A stretch of 64,000 bases of DNA, taken from positions 1,341,855 to 1,405,854 of the forward strand of contig NMRA01000005.1 of the NCBI GenBank assembly GCA_002633005.1, in the 5' to 3' direction. Position 1 is the first letter of the stretch, and each line of letters opens with the position of its first letter. Origin of the DNA: Phoronis australis (lineage: Eukaryota; Phoronida; Phoronidae). The notes below the pieces were generated by a model that had not been told where the DNA came from, did no database searches, and saw only the letters and a program-made list of their open reading frames with translations. This document shows, piece after piece, positions 56,755-64,000 of this stretch. A program made the position numbers and the translations under genes.

Positions 56755-57562
56755 TTTTGATTATTACTTTTCGATTGACTGATTTAATGGAAATCGGCGA
56801 AGTCTACGTAACTGTGGCTGTTACGAACAATGCAAGGAGTTCTTAAAGTTGTAGAGTTCTATTTATTGAACTTGCTTCTTAGTAACTGGGCAACGCCGGG
56901 TGCGAAATGCGATAGGTCCTTAAGTAAACACATTTTGGTCGTTAGCACTTCAAATTTCTCATTTCACCTTGTATTGACGGATGCGACATTGTATATTTAC
57001 ATGGTAAAACAAGACTGCCTATGGACCATTGAAATACAGAACGATTGGAACAAAATCACGGCTAAGCCAAATGAAATTCTGATTTATATTGTATCAAAAG
57101 ATTAACGAATGAAACGTATTTGCATTAAACTACTATTTGTAAAAAGTCATGATTTTGGTCATATTTGCAATTTATTCAAATAGTCTAACTTAAGGCGTCT
57201 AGATTTTATAACCATGTCAGAAAAAGGTACCTTCTATTTTCGTCTCCTTATCTTTTTCACATTCTATTTAAGAGCTATGGAATACATAAATGAACAGATC
57301 CGCAAACATAATTTAATGCTGTGTACTAGTAATCATTCAACATTTTGAATACAAGATTAGAATTAAGAATGTTCAGACATTACATTGTCAAATCGACTGA
57401 TATTCGATATGAGCATCAACGGCGAAGCTACCTACAGTCTTTTTCACTATTCGATAGGACATAATTGAGAGCTTCATGTCAACCTCTGAAGATGAGGCAC
57501 TCGATAACAATGTTTTTACGATTTCGGCGACAGTCGTACGCGACCAATCGTAATCTGTTGAC

Positions 57563-57620
57563 ATGAGTTCCGACGCGACTGTTGAACAAGTCTCAAACGA
57601 AATCGTTCACGACAATCAGA
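57563..57620 (+). CDS. Possible first coding exon, unidentified
   Basis: An ATG opens MSSDATVEQVSNEIVHDNQ and ends at a strong donor-like CAGA|GTAAGC. An upstream short frame (MSTSEDEALDNN) closes before it. No downstream exon was recognised. Confidence 0.2.
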
Positions 57621-58892
57621 GTAAGCTTATTAGCATATATACTATACGAAAAATCGCGGTGTGTTGCACAGGCGGATTTAGGAGGGGGGAGCCAGGGGGT
57701 CCGCCCACCCTGGCTGCCGGAAGAAAAACGAAACAACAGCAGCGTGAAGCGTGAGGAAATATTGAGTTCAGTAAGCAGGATCGGTAGCGGACGAGGGAAG
57801 GGGTGCCTCGGGCGTCGTGTTCCTGTCTTTTTTTAGTGATCCAATAGCTTTTCCGTACAAAAGGTTCACATTTCCGCCCTCGCCCCCGCCCCCACAACTT
57901 TCGGACCTCCCGCGCACATACGACCGCCCTTTGCCCAATTTCCCTGAGGCAACATGTTGCCTCCCAGTTATGGTATCCTAGGTTTACCACTGTGTTGTAG
58001 GGACAAGGTTTTAGGGGCAGTTCTTCTTTACTCAACTCATCACCTAAAACACAAACCGTATTCAACTACACAAAATGTTCTTCAGCTCCTCCTGTAGCAT
58101 GTCGATGAAACCAATTTACATGCCAAAGAAACTTTTAGTTTGCGACGTCCTTGTTTAGGCTGTAATTAGTTGGAATTTGCCCTTTAAATGGAAAGGAAAA
58201 TTGTGAGATAGGTTGAAAGAATACGTATTGGAGTGATCCGTCAACGCACTCGCCGCCGCGTCAAGTCTGAAATGAGTCTCCGGGTAACCACGTATGCAAT
58301 ACTGATGGGGGTACAGTATTTCGGTACGTGGTTCGGCTAATCACGAGCGAGTGCAGTTGCTCATGGTGACACAGTAGACATATACTGTATTATAGTGTTA
58401 CTAAGGTTTAGTTTGCTTTTGTCTCATAAGGCGACAAGTCAACACTCTGGGAATGACCATAGAGGCTGAGTCAACAGATCGCGTCCTGCGTATTGACCAG
58501 TTGCGTATTCAAATACGCGCTGAGTATCCTAATACAGAAATCGATGGGATAGAATCTTGCATAATCAGATGCAAAGAAAACGCACTTTTCTAGGTAACAC
58601 TGAACAATTAAGGTTGCTACAAATTTAAGGAAGTGAGCGAAGGAGAAGTACATTGTCAAATTTCAACGCATCTTTGCATTCTATGATTGAAATAATATTC
58701 TAAACTACTCTTAAGTAGTTTAAAAACTCGTCTCGTTTCGCGTCTCTCAAGAGATAGGACTTAATACCCAACCAAACTGTCAAATGGTGAACGCAACTTA
58801 GAAGGTTCAAAATTGGTATATGTGATCATAACTTTGAGAAAGGTATAGGGTTTTACAGCGTTCACATGCCATCTAGTGTACCGTCTAAAAAT

Positions 58893-59191
58893 AAGGTACC
58901 TAAACTACACGGTTACCGGACTCATAAACACGATCACGGACTCATCGGCTTCCTGGGTCAGCTGACATCTACATTTTGTCCGTAAACCGTTTTTGGCGGT
59001 CCGTTAACCGTGTTTCTTCGTGTATGTGAGTCCGTGTCCCGTGTATTTGGGTAAATGGATCGTGGTTTGTGAGTCCGTTCCCGTGTTTGTGAGTCATGAG
59101 TGAACGGTGATTGCAGGTAGCCTACTTGAGTCGTGTTCATGCGTCCGTGACCGTGTTTATGAGTCCGTTAACCGTGTAGTTTAGGTACCTT
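58893..59191. mobile_element. 299-bp foldback element with internal repeats
   Basis: AAGGTACCTAAACTACACGG at the left and CCGTGTAGTTTAGGTACCTT at the right are inverses. The match continues for about 53 bases per arm with three or four mismatches. Between them, variants of GTGTTTGTGAGTCCGT recur about six times. Long terminal inverted repeats built of short internal repeats are a foldback-type architecture. There is no coding content. Confidence 0.85.
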
Positions 59192-62100
59192 GAAAATGGA
59201 CACACGTAGGACTTCCGATCTTGGCTGGTCTCCTTTATGATAACGACTTATGATCCACATCTGAACGCAGTACTAGATATTCTGAAAAACAGAGTTGAAC
59301 AAATGAGAACTGTGGAATTGGATTATCATTTCGTTTTTTTGTGTTTAAATTACTGATTTTAGACAGAATTTTTTGCACAAATATTTGAAAACGTGAACAA
59401 GAATTTCTAAAGCCACTTAACCGAAGGCGACTTGGGTGTCCCAGAAGCGCCCCCTTTTTACTTTAATGTCATTGGGATTACTAACTACTGTGAAGAAGCT
59501 TGCCTAAAGTAGACGCGACCTAAAAATGTTGAACCAAAACCATCAGGAGCTATGGAAATAACAAATTGAAAACTGCCAGCAAAAATTCTAACTAGCAATG
59601 CCTAATGTGACTCCAACTGGGCAAAGTTCTTCAATGACGCGGCAGACCACAGCCATTTTTTTATTCCGAATGTTTTCTGAAATTATTCTAGAGAAATTAT
59701 TTCCCACGTTAAAATATGCCTTGACAGAGTCTGTTCATGAAAGTGGTAGCCCTTTTACTTCAACTGACGGAGGAAAGTGAAAATTCTGCACTTTGTTTGT
59801 TTTTTTCCCTTTTGGAAAACTCAAATTACAATTTCACCAGGTATATTGTGTTTACGTCATATATTGGTGTTTTCCTCTATGAAATTACAAAAATCATGGC
59901 CATTCAAACTGACACAAGTCAATAAGTAAGGGGAAATCTCGCTTAACGGTGACGACATTCGAACCGTCAAATTTCGGCTATGTCCCACTGGAGAACGATG
60001 GCGAAACTGAATGTCGTTTCTGTTCTGTCTTATGCGCACTTACACTTCAATTATAACCGAGTGGACCCCAACTTTTGGTCCCGAAAGGCTTTCGCGCCTC
60101 GGGAGAAACGACTATGCTCAGTCTCTCGGTGATGATTGATGCATATTTTGTGCCCATGACGGAAGGGTGTGACCTCGGGGGCTATGTAATATATTCTTGA
60201 GATCTTACGCAGTGGAAGCATGTCCCTTACCTTCAAACAATCAGATGGAAATAACTACCGACAAAGCCTTACACGATATGAACATTTCCCATGATTTTTG
60301 ATCCCCGACTTCTCCAAAGTTGAATAAAAAAACCTGAAACACGCCTTAATCGGTATAGGGCAATATTAATTATAGATGTTAAAATTTTTGGCAGGCGAAA
60401 CGACCCTACGCGTTGAGGAAAAATAGATATTTTATACTGAAATTAGTAATGGCCCCCTACGTTCGATTCAGCTGGGTCAGTAAAAACGAAAAGTCATATT
60501 AGTCTCATAATATTCATAATGATATATTTTAGTTTCGTCGGTTTTTGTTAAAGGTTTTTTTCAAAAAGTGACCGTATTCGGTGCCGCCATAGTCATCTTA
60601 ATATAATGATTATGTCTATGGGTGCCGCACTCCAGGAACTTGAAATTACGACTGGCAACGTAGATAAGGAGTAGTCCCCTCTCGCGGCTTAGCAGAGGAG
60701 AGACGTTTTTCGTCTTGTCCGTAAGATAGCGCAGCAACTCCAGTTTCCGGAGGTGGCCATTGAAATTTAGTATTGTCCTGCCACATATGATTTTCTTTTG
60801 TAAAAGTCGACGAGTTCAAAGCTGTGAAAAATGACTCAATCTGGATCTGAAAAGCATTCGATTCTATGGTGACGTCGAATTCTAAGTGGTAAACATAACA
60901 TGTTTATAGATTTTGCCATTGGTTGCACCGAAACTTGAAAATTAATTGGCTGAACGAGCCTAGTCATTCAAGTCATTGCCTTTGGTTGGAAGAACATATG
61001 GTTCTCATATCGCATTAGCCGGCGTCACGGTAAATAGGTATCCCTGACCCTAGCAAATAAGTTTTCAAGTAAGAAGAATTCTCTGAAGTGTTCCATTTTA
61101 ACGAAAATAGTATATATGAATAAATTGGTCTCGCTCAAAACTGATTGCCTTTTTTAACTTTTGACCTTTCTGGCTTTCTGAGCCTTTCTGTTCTCTAAAT
61201 ATTATTACTGATATTTTTCTTGCATTGCGAAGTTTCTTGATTTTCTTAGTACAAAATATCATCAGATTAATCTGGGTCAGACATCCGTCAGAGCTGGGTG
61301 TTAGTTCAGTTGTTAAAGTTCCTGCATTTAACTTATTAACTTGTTTGAAAAACAAATAACAACAACAAATGACACACATCTGGTATGATAGTTAAAAAAT
61401 GTTGGATGGGTAGCAAAAATCATCTTATTTGGCTAGCTTATAATATAAATAGTGAATTTGTTCAAAATTTATTAGACTTAATACGTATATGGTAATTTTC
61501 CACTTAATTTGTACGAAAGTAATTAACAAAATGGTAATTTTCCATTTTCAATGGCTAATTTGTTTTGCACACTATGGGAACCGTAGAATAAAAGATGTTG
61601 TTTTATGACATATACACACTGCAAACCATGATTGTAATTAAAATGTTCTTAACCTTTACTTTTGTCAAGAAATTTAACAAAGCAGAATTTCGCTTGGCCA
61701 TATTGTGAAGAATTATTGTGAATTGAGAGTCGAAACGGCTGAATTCATTGGTCAGATGAAAGAGTGAATTGGCTACTTCAGTTAATGGCTGAATGAGACA
61801 ATGACTGAAAGGAAGCCGACTGTACTTGAGGCATCTATTGAGGTAGTTGGTCCACAAATGCTGCATTTTAACATGGGGCTGTTTTGGTAATCCTCCTTTG
61901 TATTGTGCCATTCGATAACTTTGAGCGAAAATATACTGAAAAAACGAAAGCCCAGCATATTCAGACTAACCTGTCAATAAACTTTGGCCTTTTTGATGTT
62001 AATTGACTCTTTACTCTTACAAGTTATTTAAATTCAATCCTTTTAACAGTGTGATATTACTTGTGTGGCTTATTGTTAAAAAGTGTTCGTAAGCCTTTGG

Positions 62101-62704
62101 CTCAATTTAGTCAGCTAATCAGCATAATTTCCATATTTATGATGAACCATTGAGCTGGAGATAATAGTTTTGCCAGTGTATTGTACTTGATCTGTTATTT
62201 AAAGACAACTGTTTCCTTACACACTGTTTCCTTAGTTCTTTATTTTACTAATTGCCAATTGAATTGGTTGAGCACTCCTATTACAGAGTGATTGACTGTT
62301 CGCCTTTGATGTCCGGCTGACATTATCATAATTTATAGCATTTTGTTAGCACAAGACTGGGTGATGAAAATACAATGCAGTACAAATGAAAATTCTGCCA
62401 ATTTGTAGTCTCTTACTTGTTGATGAAATTGCATCTTTTTCAGGGATCATTTTAGAAAAACGCACGTCTGCGGTCCAATTTGGAGGACCTATGGTCCATG
62501 TTAGTTTTTGGTTCTTTCGTGCTGGGCTGGTTGGCGTGAGCTAAGTAAACACAGTGTGTCATTGAAAGTATTTTTTCGCCAATGACCTGTGACGCACTTC
62601 TAAAATTATCCCTGGTTTTAAGGTCCATTTAAACTCATCGAATACAGCTGAAAATTAATTGTTGTATTTAACTTTCTTATTAACTGTTCACATACAACTT
62701 ACAG

Positions 62705-63142
62705 ATAAGATTTAAGCTACCATGGAAAAACACAGCCCCGTGGCTGAGAGTGCCGATGTTGCGACCTCGGCACTGCTTCACTCAAACTTGGTTTCTCAAA
62801 GCACTTCACTAGCTAAGACTTGTGACCAGGACACTGTAGTTCCACAACATACTGACACGTCTTCAAATAAATCTACAGTGTCATCGCCGACTATGATGAC
62901 CAACACTGGTGCTGAAGTGGACACTGTGTCAGGTGATGGTGACAGTGTCATGCCTGGTGAAAATAAGACAGAAAAATTACAAACTGATGAAGATGGACAG
63001 AATTTAAATGAGAATTCGAATCCTGGTGATAAAGGCAGTGAGGTTAAAACTGCTGACAAGAGGACGGGGGAAACGTGCGAGGTTTCACCTGAGGTATTAC
63101 AGCCGTTATCTGAGACGGACACATTCAGCTCGGAGGATGAAG
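62705..63142 (+). CDS. First coding exon of an unidentified acidic protein (gene runs off the window)
   Basis: The acceptor AACTTACAG|ATAAG is followed by a strong start context (CTACCATGG, ATG at 62722). 140 codons are then open to the donor GATGAAG|GTAAATG in phase 1. The product starts MEKHSPVAESADVATSALLH, is rich in Ser, Thr, Asp and Glu, lacks hydrophobic segments and ends SETDTFSSEDE, so it is probably disordered. The upstream splice acceptor implies a 5' UTR exon further left. The frame remains open past the donor to 63216, so a different 3' boundary is possible. I recognise no family. Confidence 0.6.
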
Positions 63143-64000
63143 GTAAATGCAGATTTGGTTTACACCTCAAGTATGCGAAATATGACTTAGAGAGTAGGGA
63201 AAACATTTGCAGTTGAATTGCTGCAATCGCAGCATTGTTAGTACAGGGTCCCAGTTTCATGGTCTGCTTGTGGCAGAAATCTTTGAGATTTTTTAGGTCA
63301 CAATAGATCACAGTAAAATATTTACCTACTGGTGAAAATGTAAAGTTTTTCCCAAAAGCTGTGGTGAAATGAAAATATTTATCAACTGGCGAAATGGCAA
63401 AATATTAACCAAATGATAAAATGTTTACCTGCTGGTAAAATATTTACCAACAAGTGATATGGTAAATTAGTTAGGGCTGTTCCAGTAAAATCCGTGTGGG
63501 AGGGGGGGGGACGGCAGTAGAAATAAAAATTCATGGGTGGTGGTCTTCAGAAAAAAACTCAAATTATGGGTGGTCGTTCCTGTAAGAAGTGATGCATTAA
63601 AAATGGGTGGTATTTTTTTACCTGTTAATGTCAATAGGTTAGTTACTTCAGCCCTAAAAACTCAAAAAAAATGCAATTGTCCTAACTTATCCAAATACAA
63701 AAAAGCCCATATTGCCAGTGAACAGAGTGCAATGTGTTCACTAAGCCATTAATCAAGTCATGGGCAACTTGATTTGAGCCAACTGTTTGTCTGCAGTCCT
63801 ATTGAATTGAAAAGTTATGCAACACTGAACTGGTGTTAACACATATAAGAAAATTGATGATTTTTAAATAAAAAGTATGAGGAGTAAGATAAACAAGTTC
63901 CAATATTCACTTGACATAGAAGTATAGAAGAGTTCGTGGAGACAGTTTGAGATTCATAGATCCTTATAAATGAAAAAATGTTCATTGAAATTATAGACAC
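63143..64000 (+). other. Probable intron of the right-hand gene, with AT-rich palindromic repeats
   Basis: At 63312-63465, variants of TGGTAAAATATTTACC recur about four times in tandem at roughly 35-base spacing. Near 63480-63620 the motif ATGGGTGGT recurs three times after a G-run, resembling an end of a repeat element. No exon is seen before the window ends. Confidence 0.45.

Larger units (their letters stand above)
56755..62704. other. Region between caveolin B and the right-hand gene
   Basis: No firm gene was found. It holds a weak first-exon candidate (57563), a MITE-like end at about 57669 (GGCGGATTTAGGAGGGG), the foldback element at 58893 and, near 60600-60770, a less AT-rich patch that could hold the promoter or 5' UTR of the plus-strand gene. 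The open frame at 61603-61911 (minus) is unrecognised. Confidence 0.4.

Noticed and set aside
57616-58065. 149-codon minus-strand frame (GDELSKEELPLKPCPYNTVV)
   Set aside because: The first third looks protein-like after a possible acceptor, but the rest runs through a MITE-like GC-rich end. No partner exons were seen and it is probably chance.

Overview
The window is AT-rich, intron-rich animal nuclear DNA. It has spliced genes with GT-AG introns, a non-LTR retrotransposon tail, tRNA-derived SINEs, many small inverted-repeat transposons and several tandem repeats. Caveolins mark it as metazoan. The repeat mix and compact conserved genes suggest a marine invertebrate, but I cannot name the species. 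Four genes are recognised, all on the minus strand. A fifth, unrecognised gene begins on the plus strand at the right end.

Layout. 0-9 kb: no recognisable gene; a hairpin element, two tRNA-like SINE heads, a near-perfect palindrome and a gap-flanking duplication. 9.0-26.3 kb (minus): ribosomal protein eL29 (RPL29) in three exons, with an unusually long 15.7-kb second intron that holds a LINE tail, hAT-like elements and a second gap-flanking duplication. 26.3-37.2 kb: gene-free, with hairpin elements, tRNA-like SINEs and a 39-bp minisatellite. 37.2-48.2 kb (minus): RTCB, the tRNA-splicing ligase. Ten coding exons are visible. One exon of about 37 codons, carrying the histidine that is guanylylated, is absent from its expected place, where a 46-bp minisatellite runs into a one-base gap. 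Intron 4 of this gene has a 397-base gap and a ~445-bp tandem satellite carrying repeated CTCF-like motifs. 48.2-52.9 kb: gene-free. 52.9-56.8 kb (minus): two tandem caveolin paralogues, each of two exons, unusually rich in cysteine. 56.8-62.7 kb: no firm gene; a 299-bp foldback element with internal repeats. 62.7-64 kb (plus): first coding exon of an acidic, probably disordered protein of unknown function.

The genes share no pathway: translation (RPL29), tRNA splicing and RNA repair (RTCB), membrane domains (caveolins). The most notable signals are the cysteine-rich caveolin pair, the missing catalytic exon of RTCB, the CTCF-motif satellite, the long RPL29 intron, and several small transposon or repeat families recognised by comparing copies within the window. 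I ran no searches. All splice sites and translations were read by eye.
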